A stretch of DNA of 64,000 nucleotides from Tamarix chinensis (GCA_030549775.1 CM060174.1:95062132-95126131), one strand, 5' to 3'; shown: positions 29,097 through 42,980, counted from the stretch's first letter. Numbers and translations: made by a program. Notes: generated from the letters alone by a model not told the origin.

Positions 29097-32000
29097 TGTA
29101 ACACCCCCATTTTTACTGCTAAAAATTTTCGTTTTGCGGAAGCGATAATTACAAAATCCATGGGTGTTACCGCCACACTCAGTATAAGTCTGGCATCCTC
29201 TACCGTTCTTATACTGAGTGCTAAGGCTAAAATATTACTTTACTTAAATAATATTAAAACAGAAGCATGATAGAATTTCATTACAAATTACATTGTCCTG
29301 AATAGATACAAAAAGATCAGGCAAGAGTTGTAATGTAACAAAAGAGAAATAGCAGGGGACTTAAGAGTCCAAGAAATATCCGGACCAAAAGAAGTCGAGG
29401 CGAACACCGGATAGTCCTAACTCTCAACCCTCTATTTGAAGTCGTCAGACCCTACCCTCAAAGTAATCCTGCAAAGTAGCGACTGCCCGTGGAATAGGCA
29501 GGGGACCATGAAACGGAACCCGTCAGTACTACGGTACTGAATAACCCTTTATACCAAACTAATATGAAAAACTAGCATGGAACACATACAAGGCATACGA
29601 CTAACAGGTACAAGACATTTAAGTATTCATACGAGGATTGATAAACAATAATCATTTAGACAATCAATTTCTATTAAAGCTACATGCTACTCATTTTTAT
29701 TTGTCTAAAACAACCGACAGCTTACCAGACTAACATGTCAAAGGTATTCTCAGAAGTAATGATTAGAACCTAAACTCCAGCATAACAATTATAACATCAG
29801 CAGCATGACTCATATCTCAGCATAACTCCCAACCAAATTTATAACATCACAAGTGTATTAACAGGTAAGCTATAACATAATCCACAACATCAAAAGTATA
29901 CTTACAGGTAGAATATGATAAAATACATAACATCACTTGGGTACTTACAGACACAGAATAATAATAACCGTAATCCCACAGGTACACTTACAGGTATAGT
30001 AAATTAAAATACAAAACATCAACGGTATATTTATAGATATAGTATAATAATATACATAACATCACAGGCATACTTATAGACATAATACCCACACACGTAG
30101 GCCCGCAGGCTACTACTTAAGCCACAGGTAGGCACAACATCCACTACCAAACCAGTCCAATACCCAATAATAATCCTCCCAATCAAATCATATTATTTCC
30201 ATTTTTATTTACTCGAGGGGGATACAATAATAACCCGGAGACATAACAGTACTGTACACCGGTCATATCGGCGCACAAGGCAACACGATACCCTCCAACC
30301 ATCCAACCCAGAGGCATAACAGCACTCTGGTCATACTGATGCACAAGGCACACAGTACCCTCCTCACCTCGGACACCTAATCCTTAAGTATCGATACCCC
30401 CTATAGGGCCCGTAGGTCACCTATAGAGTAGACTAGGGCCTTACTGGGGCACAACCGGCACACCAGAAACCCAAACAAATCGAGGACTCCTACCTCGTCT
30501 CTAGGATAGCTACCCCTAGAGAGAAACCATTCCCAAACTCGAGGTCTTTCACTTTACGTATTAGTGTTTTTATAAAGCGATCACAGATAACACACATTAC
30601 ACATTTATTCTTATTTCCATACTTATTCATTTTCCCTTTATTTCCAATTATCCAAGTCAACCTTACGGTCAACGGTAAAAAGAAAAGTCAAAATCAATAC
30701 TAAGGTCAACCTACCAAAATTCTAAGGCCATCCTATATCCAATTATTCATATTTGGGCGTTAGGCCGAAAATGACCAAAATGCCCTTGAAGCTAATAATT
30801 ATCAGATTAGTATCCATTTAAATACTAAGTCTATCTTATTTATTAATCTATCATGAAAAGGCTAAAATGAATAATCTAATTATTTATTATATAATTTAAA
30901 TAATTAATCATGTCAAAAGACCATTTTGCCCCTACATAGATTTCGGCATATGAAACTCTATCATAAACTTTTGAAACGTATAAAACACATACTCATAAAA
31001 TCAACAACAGATAATACATGTTAGACATGATTTTCAGGATAAATATCATATTACACAAAAATGACTAAATTGCCCTTAGGGCACACATTCCTAATAATTC
31101 TTGCATAATTATATCTAAACATGCTAAACTAATAATTATATGCATAATTATTATACCAAACGTTCTCCCATCATTAGAATTATTTTTAAGACATACTTTT
31201 ATACCCGAAATATTTTATATCAGATAACATGCCCATTTTTACCCTTTTTCATAATAATAATAATTAACACATAATTATATTGAAATAAATCATGCTAAAC
31301 ATACTTAATACACCAAGAACCCTAATGTATTATCATGCAATTTTTTTTTATCATTTTAGTAGAGTATAACGGTTACCTGAAATCCAGTAAAAACGTAAAA
31401 TTAGCGGTATCCACTAAAACGTATTAGGTCCTGCAAATTAAACTTTCGTACCTAAAAATAATACCACAAATACAGAATTAATATCTATCAAATAAAATAA
31501 TAATTATAGTATAAAAATATTTATTTTTCTAAAATTACCAAAATACCCTTACAATTAATATTGGTACCCAAAATTTTATTACACCACTACGCAACTCACG
31601 CTGCATGCAGCGTGAGTCACGCTCGAGGGGAATGGGCACGACCGAAAGGCGAGAGGGTCGGGCAAGGCTGCGAGGCAGAGGAAGGGAGAGGGTGGCAGTG
31701 GCGGTGGAGACCGGAGGTTGCTGGTGGCTGCTGGGCGGCTGGGCGACGGGGAAGAAGGGTGCAGGCTGGTTGGGTGGTGCTGCGGCTGCTGGTTGTGGCT
31801 GCAGGAGAAAGAGAAAGAAAAAGGAGGGGCGGGTGGAGAAGGTGGGGTGGCCCGGTGGTGGATGCAGGGCTGGTAGAAGTGCAGGGGGATGATGGTGGAG
31901 GTGATGCGGTGGTGTTTGGGTGGGAGGAAAAAAAATCAAACAAAAGAGGGGGAGCAACGGGGGTTGGTGCTGCGAGGTGGTCGGGGGGTTTAGTGCATGG

Positions 32001-32922
32001 GAAACAAATGGGATGGGGAATCGGACGAAACGGAGGAAGGCACGGGCTGGGGAGCTGGGCGACGGGATGGCTGCGGTCGGGGAAGGGCGCAGCGTCTGGG
32101 CGATGGGTGGGACGCTGCAGGCTTGGGTGACGGGGTGGTGGGCTGCTGGGATGAAGGGAGGAGGTGGCAGGGCTGTGTTTTGCGACGGGGAGGGGGCTGG
32201 CTGCAAGATGGTTGATCGAAGAAGATAGGGGGAAGGCTGGGAAATGGATAACAGGGGCAGCTTGGGGTGGGTTGCCGAGAGAAAAAAAAATAAGGGGGAG
32301 CTGGGAGGAACAGTGGGTCGGGGAGGGTGCTTAAGTGTGCGGAGACATGCTTGTGTACAGGGCTTGTTTTTTTGGCCGAGAGTTTTTGCGGGAAAAGAGG
32401 ACTGTTTAGTGATGTGTGTTGTGCCGTGTGCGTGTGTATATGTGTATAATATGCAGAACAGGTAGGAACTAAGGGAGACAGGACAGGAAGAGACAGAAAA
32501 TGGCAAAGGAGGGGAGAGAAGATAAAAATATATTATATATATATACATATATATTTTATATTAAATTTAGTCCGGATAAATTAAAATATCGGATAGAAAA
32601 ATAATTCGATCTAAGGTAGATTTAAATAAGACGAAAAAGATAAATATAATCAGGAATAATTTTTAGGACATTATTTTTGGTTACGGATAAAAAGATTATT
32701 AATAAAATAATTTAAAATAAGATTTACGGGTAAAACTAGGATTAAAATGAAGAATTGGTTTCTATTAACTTTTTAGCCTAATTAATTTCATATCTAAGTC
32801 ATTGAAATAATAATAATAATAATAATAATACGTTTAATACTAAACCTCCTAAATTAATAATTATAACTAATCATACGTAATTATTAATTTTAATTAGGAT
32901 TTCCTAAAAACGGGTTATTACA
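29097..32922 (-). mobile_element. Solo LTR (A) of a large Ty3/gypsy Tekay-like element
   Basis: 3,826 bp with TG...CA ends (TGTAACACCC on the left, GGGTTATTACA on the right) and a perfect 5-bp target duplication ATAAC (29092-29096 and 32923-32927). Compared with the LTRs at 36300, 41539 and 60067 it is inverted: its GC-rich block (31560-32530) is G-rich on the plus strand, where theirs is C-rich. Four spaced copies of a 'tgccc' phrase (30781, 30927, 31071, about 31230) match the roughly 146-bp repeats of LTR D. No internal coding region or second LTR was found, so it is a solo LTR. The assignment to the Tekay/Del clade rests on LTR length and ends only. Confidence 0.8.
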
Positions 32923-34735
32923 ATAACATTCAGATAAAACTTTAGCAAGATGTTACTGAAATAATCTTCTATCATACTGATGCAATTAGATCAATAAAAT
33001 TGATATTATCATGCACACCAAAATAAACCCGTCCACTTTACATACTTATTCGGTTTCTACTACATAATATCACAATACACTAACTTACTTTCAATATCTC
33101 TAGTCAAGAAAGACACACTTACTTATAATATAACTTGTTAATGAAGGAACTTTTACAACAACACTTACCTCCAAACTTTAGGCAATGAAGATATAAACAA
33201 ATACTCATGTTAAAGCTTCTTAGGTGATAGACACGTAAAATATGAATTGCATTAGTGTGTTGAAAACATAATTTATGAGTGGTCGATGCATATTTCTTGT
33301 TTAGATCAAGGATATTATTGTGCTTTGTATTCTTACATGTAGAAATTGGCTTAAGATTGAAGTATTCTATGATTATTGGAAGTTAAACAATAGTTTCAAG
33401 CCACAATGAGATTTAAAGCATATAGTGCAAGAAGAAAATATATGCATAAGTATGAAGAACTGTAATTTTGACCATGATGAAATTTGAATCTAGAAAAGCT
33501 CAACATACAAAAGTTGTATGTCTCTTCAATATCTTTCCAAAAAAAACTTGAATCACCTCATTCTTAGGTCAAATGAAAAAATTAAAGCAAAAATACCAAA
33601 AATTGTCCAAACAAGCATGAAATAATAATATAGCTTTTGCCACAGCAGGTTGTGGCACACGCCACACCAAAGCTTTGTTTATTTATCAAACATAGGCTCT
33701 CTATTTCTTCACAAATTTTTGAGATCTGTGTGTGTTTTAGCTTATGTTTTAGAATAACTTTAGCTTTCTCGTAGGTGAAGTAGTGATGAGTTATAAAGAT
33801 AAATATTTGAAGGAAAACTAGGGATTTAGCTCCTCCAATAATTGATGTCTAATGTATTTCGAAGCGTATTGTGTTGGGTGTTTTTTTTTCTGTATCGTTG
33901 ATGTACATTTTTGGGTCTTCTTTGTTGCTTATATAATCATGGTTGGAAGTGTTTGTTGATGATATGATCATTGGCTATAAAATTTTGATGTTAATCTACT
34001 TCTAGCAAGTTATTTCTCTTGGAATTTTGTGGGGATACTACCAACGTTGGTGTTGGATATTATCATGTTACTATGGGAGTTGTGCTCTTGATGTCGCTAA
34101 TATGATAACTATTTGGAAAATTTTGAAGCCAATCTATTTCTAGTTGGATTTTTTTATCTGATCTACTTGCTGAAATTTTTTGGAGGATGTTGTTGTTAGC
34201 AATGTCAGATATTTTTGTGTTACTGCATCGGTTGTGTTGTTGATGTAATTGCTAGGTTGTTGTATTTTTTTATTCACCAATATTTAAAGTTTGTGATGAA
34301 TGTATTTTGTAAATTATATCATCAAATTGTTATGATGTAAATTTTATTAGCATATTATGCAAGTATTATTATAAAATTGTTATGAAAATCCTTTATAATT
34401 TAGCAGTAGAATGCTAAAGAAGTAATCTTGAGTACATATTTTGTTTTAGCACGCGAAGGTGTGTAAACCACATTAGGTTGCATTGTAAACTATCGATTTG
34501 TTTTTGGTCAGGCTAATCTTAAAATAGGTTAGTTTGGTTGGATTTTTTATGAACCATAAAAATATGGTTTGGTGCAATTATGGGTTGAAATAGTACCGAA
34601 TCGCAACATGTTCGCTCCTGATTGGGGAGCATTCATTTCAAATGCGCAACCTAACCAAATCGATGTACCCAGCTAGGGAGTAATAGGAATAAACACTCAT
34701 CATTGTAAATTAGTGTTACATTCAACATGTGTTTG
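32923..34735. other. Intergenic, no feature recognised
   Basis: AT-rich DNA between solo LTR A and the gypsy element. Sequence near 33640-33670 has a small palindrome ('ttgtggcacacgccacacc'). No supported gene. Confidence 0.45.
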
Positions 34736-35712
34736 TGATATTAACCCCACCTCATTAGTCGTTACTCTCTATCCTGATTATAATTATTCAAATTTATTCA
34801 CTATTCATCCTAAGGATTTTTTGTTTTCTATGTTTAAAAATGAATGGAAAAATAAATTGGATCTAGAATGATGGGCAAAAAGACCGGAAATGAGCGAGAA
34901 TATCAGATAATATTGTTTTGTTTTTTGTAATTTTGGTAGTATAGTTTAAGGTTATTGGACCTTAGGTAGTCGAACCAATAACTAGTCCACCTTATTTATA
35001 ATAAGATATTACCAGGGTTAATCATAGGTGGCCGGTGATGATAATGTATTTTAAACCTTGTTGATATTAATCTTAGGTCAGGTGGCTTTCACATCATCCT
35101 TCCGTCTCACGATCTAGTAGAGGTAGAGTCTAACATGCCATCCCAAAGCCTAAGTGGATTCGGGCAATCTTACATTTTTCTTTCTTTTTTGGGATGAACC
35201 AAATTAGATCCTACTCCCACAATCCAGCCTTACCATAATTGTGTGTCATTCATGTTTTATTTACCTTATCTCTCCCATCTCTCACACTACCCTCTTCTCG
35301 CCCCCTCTTGCGGCGCATGTTCATTGGTTTTTCCCTTCGTCTTCGCCGGTATGTTTTTCTACCTCGCAGCTTTCTCCCTCTTTTGTTTTCGATGAATTTT
35401 TCTCCTACCTTCTATGATTTCGAGGCCATTAAAACCCACGCATCACCATTAATTTTCCCCTTCCTTTTTTTATGTCAAAGCTCACTCACTTTGAGCTATG
35501 TTATATATATTCATATGTAAGAAGGGCTCCATTGATACATTTTTTATTTTAGATCTATAATATTTCAGCTAAAACCTTTATTTTGCTACAAAACTATCAA
35601 TTGCAATGACAGATCTCAAATATTACTCTAACAGTTTGGTGGGAAATGATTACACTTTTGGCACCCCGTTTTTACTAACCGCTTACGACCGTAGATAGAT
35701 GGGCTTGTTTCA
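34736..35712 (+). mobile_element. 5' LTR of an old Ty3/gypsy retrotransposon
   Basis: A 977-bp LTR starting TGATATTAAC and ending in CA. It is collinear with 45147-46205 at roughly 80% identity by eye; shared phrases include 'ttggatctagaatgatgg', 'gacc/ctttaggtagtcg' and 'tttggtgggaaa'. The primer-binding site follows two bases later. The divergence of the pair indicates an old insertion. A target duplication could not be matched. Confidence 0.85.
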
Positions 35713-35714
35713 TG

Positions 35715-35726
35715 TGGTATCAGAGC
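35715..35726 (+). other. Primer-binding site (tRNA-iMet type)
   Basis: TGGTATCAGAGC, the standard plant initiator-tRNA-Met primer-binding sequence, lies two bases after the 5' LTR. This fixes the LTR end and the element's orientation. Confidence 0.92.
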
Positions 35727-36299
35727 TCTTGTTGCTCGGTTGGCTCTAAGGGCGGTATTATTCCTATTTGTTAATGTCTAATTTTCTATTCAAATTTGGT
35801 ATGATTCATGCATAACTTTTGTTCTGTGTTAGTATTTTCTGATAGGTTCGTCGGTGCGACTTGGTCTAGGTCAAAGGATGGAGGAAGGAAGCGGTGCATC
35901 CAACAACATTTTCTATCTCCACCACTTCTACATTCCCCTCTTCATCCCTAGGATTCTTGGGTTTAAGTTGCCAATATATGATTATGGTAGGGTAATATTT
36001 ATTTTGTCTTTCTTTCCATTTCATCAAATTTGCTCTCTTTGACATATTTCATTGTCCCTATATTGATTTTGAACTCTATTGAGCTTTACTGGAAACATTT
36101 GTTTATGTTGGTTCTTGGTAATAATTGTTTTGGTTTCTATCTCGATATCCTATATTTTTTTAGCTTTATTGGCAAAAATTGGTTCTTTTGGTTCCTAGCA
36201 TATTTTTTTTTGTCTTGTGGTACTTTTATTGTTTGTTAGTTCCCATTTTAGATCTGTCCAATTTTGTATTGAAACTTATCCCCTACTATTTGTCACTTT
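35727..36299 (+). mobile_element. Gypsy internal leader
   Basis: The stretch between the primer-binding site and LTR B. Frames at 35854-36239 contain many hydrophobic residues but match nothing and are probably non-coding leader. Confidence 0.5.
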
Positions 36300-39200
36300 T
36301 ATAATACCCTACAACTTTTTTTTCCAGGATTTAAGGATAAAACAAGGAATTATTGGATAAGATTTAATTATATGTACCATTTTTAATAATAATAATAATA
36401 ATGGCAATAATGGTAATAAAAGAAGAAAAATGACATAGGGACCTAATTAGTATAGGCTAAACTTATTTACTAACCTAAGATAAATTATAAATGGATCTTA
36501 AAAATCTCCAAATGAATAAAAATTATCTTATTATTATTAATATTACTACTAATTTTTATTATTCCTAAAACTCAAAAAAATCCAAACCACCCTACCACCC
36601 CGTTTCCCCTTTTTCTTCCCTCTTTTTTTCTTCCTTTTATTTCTTATTTCCTTCCGTTTCTCTTTTTCCCTTCCTTCCCCTTTCTCTAACCAACTAGGTT
36701 GCACCTAACAACGGCCCAGTTCCCCCTCCCCCTCTTTTCTTTCCTTCCCCCTTCCTCGGCCCAATTTATCCATTTTTTCTTTCTCACCCCCCCCCCCCAG
36801 CAGCCCAAGCCCATGCGTAACCCCTATTTTCCTTTTCTTTCCCTCTCTTTTCCCTTTCCATCCTTAGCTTCTTCTTATTCGACCCGCTCAACTCTACGCA
36901 AGGTTGCCTTCCCAGCTCCTCCCTCCTCTCTCCCCCTCCTCCTTTCCCCATTTGAGCATGCAAAGTGTGAAGCACACACGACCCTGCATGGCTCCCCTCC
37001 CTTCTACAAGCCCTCACTTCCTCACCTACCCCCTAAGCCCCCTTCGAAACCTTACCCCTGTGTCCCCTTGCTACGCCGGCCTCGATGTCGGTCTAAAGCC
37101 ACCAACCCCCTCCTCACTCCCTCATTTCATCTATTTTCTCTACTGGCCATCCCCTCACTTTTTCCCTTATATGCACCACCCAAGCAGTCGTCGCTACTGC
37201 AACCATCACGTCGTGCCGCCATTACCACACCCTCCCTTCCTCTTCCCTACATCACCTACACCCAATGAACCACACAGCCACACCCTTGCCCCTCCTTTCC
37301 CTTCCTATTCTTTCCCCACCTATGCAAAGTGGGCAGCTTGATCTACCCTTTTTGCATCTCCCACTGCCACCTACGTCACCTTGTGTCACCACCACTACAA
37401 CTACCAACACCCTCCCTGCCTCCCTTTATACCTAGAAAACCCTCCCTTACCTTACCACACCACCACTGCCCTTTTTCTTTCCCTCTTTGTCATCGTTGCT
37501 GCCACCACTGTGAGGTCACCACAACCCCTTTACCTAGGGAACCCTACCAATTGGGAAACCCCAACTCCCCTCATCTTTTCTAACCCCAAAATCCCTCTTT
37601 TACACCATCCTCCACCACCACCGTGCGCCACCACCGTGTCGTCCCCTCACCTGCCATCCCTTTTAGTTGTGTCATTCTCCCTCCTACCTACTTGGTATAT
37701 TTTATTTTGGTAATTTGTTATTATTAAAACTATTATTATTATTATTATCCTTAATATTTGATTAAGGAAATAAAGAAAAAAGGAAAAAGAAGTATGAAGA
37801 AGGTGAAATGACTAGTTATACTCCTTTTATAGGTTTTGAGCAAATCCTTCTCAGTGATGAGGTGTGGAAGTGTGCTTCAAGCCTAGAGTCTAGTTAGGTA
37901 AGGATATAGTTAAGGCGTGGGTTATGTTATAAATCTTGTATGTATGGATGTATTAGTATGCCTTGTGTGAATGTATGTGAATGTGAACTAAGTGTGTGTG
38001 TGTGGTGCAGCTTGGCTTGCAATGAGCTAAGGTATGGTGAGTATGATTGGTATTATTTGTAACATGTGTGATATAACTTGTATGGGTGACATGTACTTAT
38101 GTATGGTTGAGATGTTATGACTTGTATGCGTAGAGACCTTAGGTGGGTTTGAGTGGTTTTGGGGAACTACAAGAAATAAAGAGGGTGGAGTGAGTAGTGA
38201 GAGGCGGGAAAGATTCTTTAAGGGTATTAATAACCATAGTTGAGAAAACAAAGGGGGAAAATAATAAAATAAAGGGTTGGGGTAAAATCTTGCATAGGGG
38301 AGTGTGATCTTTGCATGGGAAAAAACTTACATGGAGAAATATAGGTTAACAGTTGACCATGGGAAGGAAGGTGTATTTTGGGCAATTAGCGAGCTTGGGA
38401 AAGAATTAGTACGTGGGTTGATTGGACATTGGATTTTTACTAGGATTTTTAGGGAAAAACCCTAGGGATAGGGGTATCGTGGGAGAAGTTAAGGAGGTTG
38501 ATTGGACATTGGGTTGTGATGAGGGGTGTGTCACATGGAGGGTATGTGTCAAGTCAAAAGGAGGGTAGAGTTGTGTAGGAGAAGAGAGTGTGGAGGAAAA
38601 GGGATCTATATTAGGGTTTTTAGGGGTGACCAACTAGGGTATCGTTATCACATGTGGGAATTGAGGAGTCGGATTGTGAAGTTTGGAGAGGGTGGAGTAT
38701 GATGATGGTGTGTGATCAAGGGAGAATGTGGGTCATGTAAGAAGAGGAGAGGCTAGTGCCACGTAGGCCATATTAGGGTTTCAAGGGAAAACCCTATTGA
38801 GCGATGGTGAGTCTAAGTGGAGAAATGGGGAAGTGAGCCTTGACCCGTATATGTGGGGGTTCTATATTCGTGGTGGGTATGATAGAAGGTGAGAAAGGGT
38901 TCTAGAGTATTGGGGAATGTAGTGGTCCTAGGTTAAGGGATATAATTATTCAGGAAGTCTGGTTTGGAAGAGTGGTAATGAGTTGGGAGAGCCCATCGGG
39001 GTGTGCATGTCTAGATGGGGGTTACATGTTGAATAAGACATGAATAAAATACTAATCACTTAAAGTGAAAGATCATTGAGTTGGGAATAAACTTAAGATG
39101 TTTACTGTCGTTCCATCGACTATAATAGTGGCTAGGTGTGTTCTGCCTTAGAGTAGTATTCCCCTTCCACCAGTTATAATAGTGGGGGTTTTGAGATTAA

Positions 39201-40001
39201 ATCATGGAAAATACACTAATTACTTACGGTGGAATACCACGTGGGTCGAGACCAGATTTAGGATGCTTGTTGTTCCACCAGCTACAATAGTGGCCAAGAG
39301 CATTTTGCCGTGGATATTGTTTCGCCATCTATAATAGTGGTCATGTGCGTTCTACCCTGAAGTAGTTATTTCCATTCCAACAACCATAATAGTGGGGTCT
39401 TTGTACTCACATAGATATAATTTGAGAGATGTGTAAAGATGGCATCAATGGCTTAAATTTTGGTAGTGGTTATTATTCTAATAAGCTTACTACTTGCATT
39501 ATCTGTATTTTATGTGATATATCCTATCTTATCTATATGGTTACCTTACTTAGTACGTAGCATATTGATCATTCTTATAATGGATGCTGCTCATTCCTAC
39601 AAGTAGCGACCCCTCCCGAGTCTATGCAGGTAGGTGATGAGTCCCTTGCTGATTTTGATGCTTCTGATGAGTTGGTTGGGGCAGAGTGACAATCTGATGT
39701 CCCAAGGATAGGTCCATAGAGGGTATTCTCCGGATTATCTATCTTTTTATGTTTCTACTATATGTATTTTACTCATGTATTAACCTTAACACTTGCGCAC
39801 TCGAGTTTCTATATATAATGTTAAATTGTTTATGTTTTTAATCATCCTTGTTATTGATCATTGTACCTTTTAGCCTTGTGGTTAGTATGAAACTGGTCAG
39901 GGGACAATCTTGTATTGATCACAGTGGTAGCGCCCCCATTTTAGTGCATGATTTTTCTTAACAAATGAAAATTTTCAACTATAAATTTTAAGGATGTTAC
40001 A
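36300..40001 (+). mobile_element. Solo LTR (B) of the Tekay-like family, nested
   Basis: About 3.7 kb starting TATAATACCC (expected TGTAATACCC) and ending GATGTTACA. It lies between the gypsy leader and gag. Its layout matches LTRs A, C and D: a C-rich block (36590-37680), a G-rich block (about 38020-38990), then a motif-rich tail with five 'tataatagtgg' sites (39113-39395). The open frames in the C-rich block come from composition, not coding. The flanks (ACTTT / AACTC) do not form a clear duplication. Confidence 0.65.
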
Positions 40002-41130
40002 AACTCAAGTAAAGCTATTGCTTATTTTGTATTAAAAAAATTATTTTGATTGAAAATGTGAAAATACATTGCCTACTAATTTGCTTAGAGCTATCGTTGT
40101 AAATTTTGATACTCTAATCAAATGGGTTGGTCACATTGAGTTTGGAATAGCTATCGATAATTCAGGTTAAATTGTGAATCAACGACATAATCATAATCAA
40201 AATAATCGGGAAATGAATAACTTAGATTGGGAATCCGTGGGGTGACGGTGGGCAATTCAATAACCAGACCAATAGGGATAATTATGGCGATCAAGGTAGA
40301 AATTTAAACAAAATCAAATTAAGAATTTTCCAATTTCTAAGCCTTAGTGACCCTAACACATATCTTGAGTGGGAGTGTAAAAGTGAACCTATCTTTTAAT
40401 GTCTCAACTATTCCAGCGAAAAAGAAGATAAGTTAGGTGTTGTTGAATTCTTGGGCTACGCTATATCATGGTGGGGTAAACTTGTTAGGAGCAGGGACCA
40501 CAAATATGAACCCTCTATCACTTCTTGGGTTTAACTTATAGAATTCATGAGACTTAGGTTCATTCCACTCCAATATACCCGTGAACTACACCAAAAAGCT
40601 CCACTTTCCTGTACAAGGTTATATGTCTATTGGTGAATACCATAAGGGAATGGAGATGCTTCTTGCTAAACTAGTTTTTTACGAGGATAATGAAGTTTTC
40701 ATAGCTTGATTCCTCAAAGGTATAAATCCTGATATTGCTAACCAAGTAGATCTTTACACATACAAATCTATGGATAGGTTGTTAGCCTTAGTTGAGAATG
40801 TCAAACGACAGTTAAAAACATATCAAGGTAACAATCGTTCCACGAGCCATGACAATGCTCCCTAATTTTGTGAAACTCCATCTAAAATCAAACCCACTGA
40901 AATCCCAAAATATGACTTTCAAACATCCAAACCTCTCATGGCCTCACCTCTTGAGAGAGAAAAAATGATTGCGGGTTTTAGCAGTTTCGGACACTCTAAG
41001 AACGTCAAATGTTTTAGATTCCAGGGGTATGGTCACATGGTGTCCAAATGTTCTAACAAAAGGGTCATGATAATTCAAGTTGGCGAAAGTATTTATGACC
41101 CTAAGAAAGAAGAAGAAGAATCTCTATAAT
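40002..41130 (+). pseudogene. Degenerate gypsy gag
   Basis: Joined mentally over many stops and frame changes, the translation shows a plant gypsy gag core: IKLRIFQF-SDPNTYLEWE, then KLGVVEF-YAISWWGKL, MRLRFIPL and ELHQK. The C-terminal part (40938-41129) is still open and ends in a zinc-knuckle remnant, KCFRFQGYGHMVSKC, where the second Cys of the CX2CX4HX4C pattern is Phe. The gag would package element RNA into virus-like particles; this copy cannot make an intact protein. Confidence 0.75.
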
Positions 41131-41209
41131 CCATTGAGTACAAGTCTGATATTGAATACCCTAATTGTGATGCTCTTATCATACATAGAGTTCTTACCTC
41201 AAATAGTAT

Positions 41210-41538
41210 AATCGAGCCTAATCAGGAGTAAAAAAGAAAATAGTTTCCACACTCATTGTTTTGTTAATGGAGCCAACAATAGCCTTATCATTGATAGTGT
41301 AGATGCACGCTGGTTATATCATCCTTGGAAATTTGATAGTTGAGTCATTCAAGACAGGTATACAAATAGGCATATGATACATAAAGATGACAAGAAATGC
41401 ACTCTAGATCCCCTTTCACCTACCCAAGTCAAAGAAGACCAAATTTAATTTTAGGGTGAATGTGATCAAATAAGGAATGACTGACCCCCTAAATTTAGTA
41501 TCCCTGACTCCAAAACAAAAAAATGACATGTTAGTTTC
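41210..41538 (+). pseudogene. Degenerate gypsy protease-adjacent segment
   Basis: Fragments such as HPWKFDS, DRYTNRHMIHKDDKKCTL and PLSPTQVKEDQI match the region following the aspartic protease in plant gypsy polyproteins (typically RPWQFDRKV then a PLTPxQVxxDQ block). Stops interrupt it. Reverse transcriptase, RNase H and the integrase core are missing downstream; LTR C sits at this point. Confidence 0.6.
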
Positions 41539-42820
41539 TGAAATACCCCAAAACTCTAATTTAGAGAATTATGGCAAATTTAGGGATTTATTAGAGAAAT
41601 AAATTAAATAAATTATTTTATTAAAATAATAGGAAGTAATTAAGGCAAAATTAAGAGGAAATTAGTAAATAATTTTATTGAAAAAATTAGGGTGTTTTGC
41701 TAATTAAAATGGAATTTAGAAAAAATCTTTTGAAAATACTAAAATAGCCTAAAAAGGGAATTTAATTATTATTTTTAAATATCCCAAAATATCAAAAAAA
41801 ATTAAGTACCCCAACCCACCTATTTTTCTTTTTTTTTTCCTTTTTCCTTTTTCCCCTCTCTTTTATTTTCTTTACTTTCTTTCCTCTCATTTCTTTTTTT
41901 CTTCCTTTCCTCTTCTTTCCCTAATCTAGGCCAGCCCACCTAGCGGTCGAGACCCATTTTCCTCCTACGCAACCTAGGCCCGCCGCTCCCCTCTTCTTTC
42001 CCTCTCCAGCCTCCGAGCCGGTCTGGTTTCTTCCTTTTTCTTCTTACTTCTCCCTTAACCCTCTCTCTCCCCGATACTCGACCACTCAAATTCCTTACAC
42101 AGGCATGCGGCCTTTGCGCCGTCGCACATCGGCCTGCCACCCTTATCCCCTTCCTTGTCGCTCCCTCTCTCTCTCCTCCACCTAATTGCGGCCTCTCTCT
42201 TTCCTCGTGCTTGCCCCTCTGCACCTTCCTTTTTCCCTTTCGGCCATAGGATGACCTCGGTATATTTTAATGTTTGCTTCAATATTGACCTTGATTATGG
42301 TTGTCTCAGATGATTGGAAATAAGCAAAAACAGTTAAGTATGGAAATTAAATTTATCGGTATTGTATACGATTTCATTGTCACCTTAATAAAATACTAAT
42401 ACTTAAAGCGAAAGATCTCAAGATCGGGAATGGTGGCCCCTCAGGGGTCGCTAACCTAAGGTTATGATTTATCCCATGGTTCATTTTATTGATTTTTTTA
42501 CCGGCGTGCCTTAGTGCCCTAGTTAGGCCCTACATCTTACTCTATTACATTCTGCGGACTAATATGGGGTACGTATATTTATTGATTAGGTGTCCTTGTC
42601 AATAAGGTACTGTGTTACCTCTGTGCACAAGTGCGATCAGGGTACCTTTGCGTCCTTGGGTTGATAGTTGTTAGGATATTGTGTTGTCTTGATGCACCGA
42701 TATGATTGGAGTACCTTTGTGCCTTTAGGTTGATTAATCTCCCCTCGAGAAAGTAAATAATAATGGAAATGATATGAATTGATTGAAATAATTCTTTTCG
42801 AATTATTAGATTGTTTGGTA

Positions 42821-42980
42821 GTAGCCTTCGTGCCTACTTGTGGTTTTAAGAGTAGCATTTGTGCCTACCCTATGGTTTCGGTAGCAACCTCTGTGCCCAC
42901 CTGTGGTTTTTTTGTGGTTTTGGCAACAACCTTTGTACCTACCTGTGGTTTCAGCAGCAACTTTCGTGCCTACCTATGTT
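42821..42980 (+). repeat. Short tandem array in LTR C
   Basis: About five copies of a roughly 32-bp unit with core 'tgtgcctacctgtggttt'. Spacing varies by a few bases. Confidence 0.8.

Noticed and set aside
31535..32548. 337-codon minus-strand open frame, proline-rich
   Set aside because: It lies in the GC block of solo LTR A. Overlapping long frames exist on both strands, and related LTRs encode different residues there, so it is a composition artefact.
36699..37713. Frames of 84-189 codons on the plus strand
   Set aside because: Same C-rich LTR block (LTR B), with biased composition and no conserved frame across copies.
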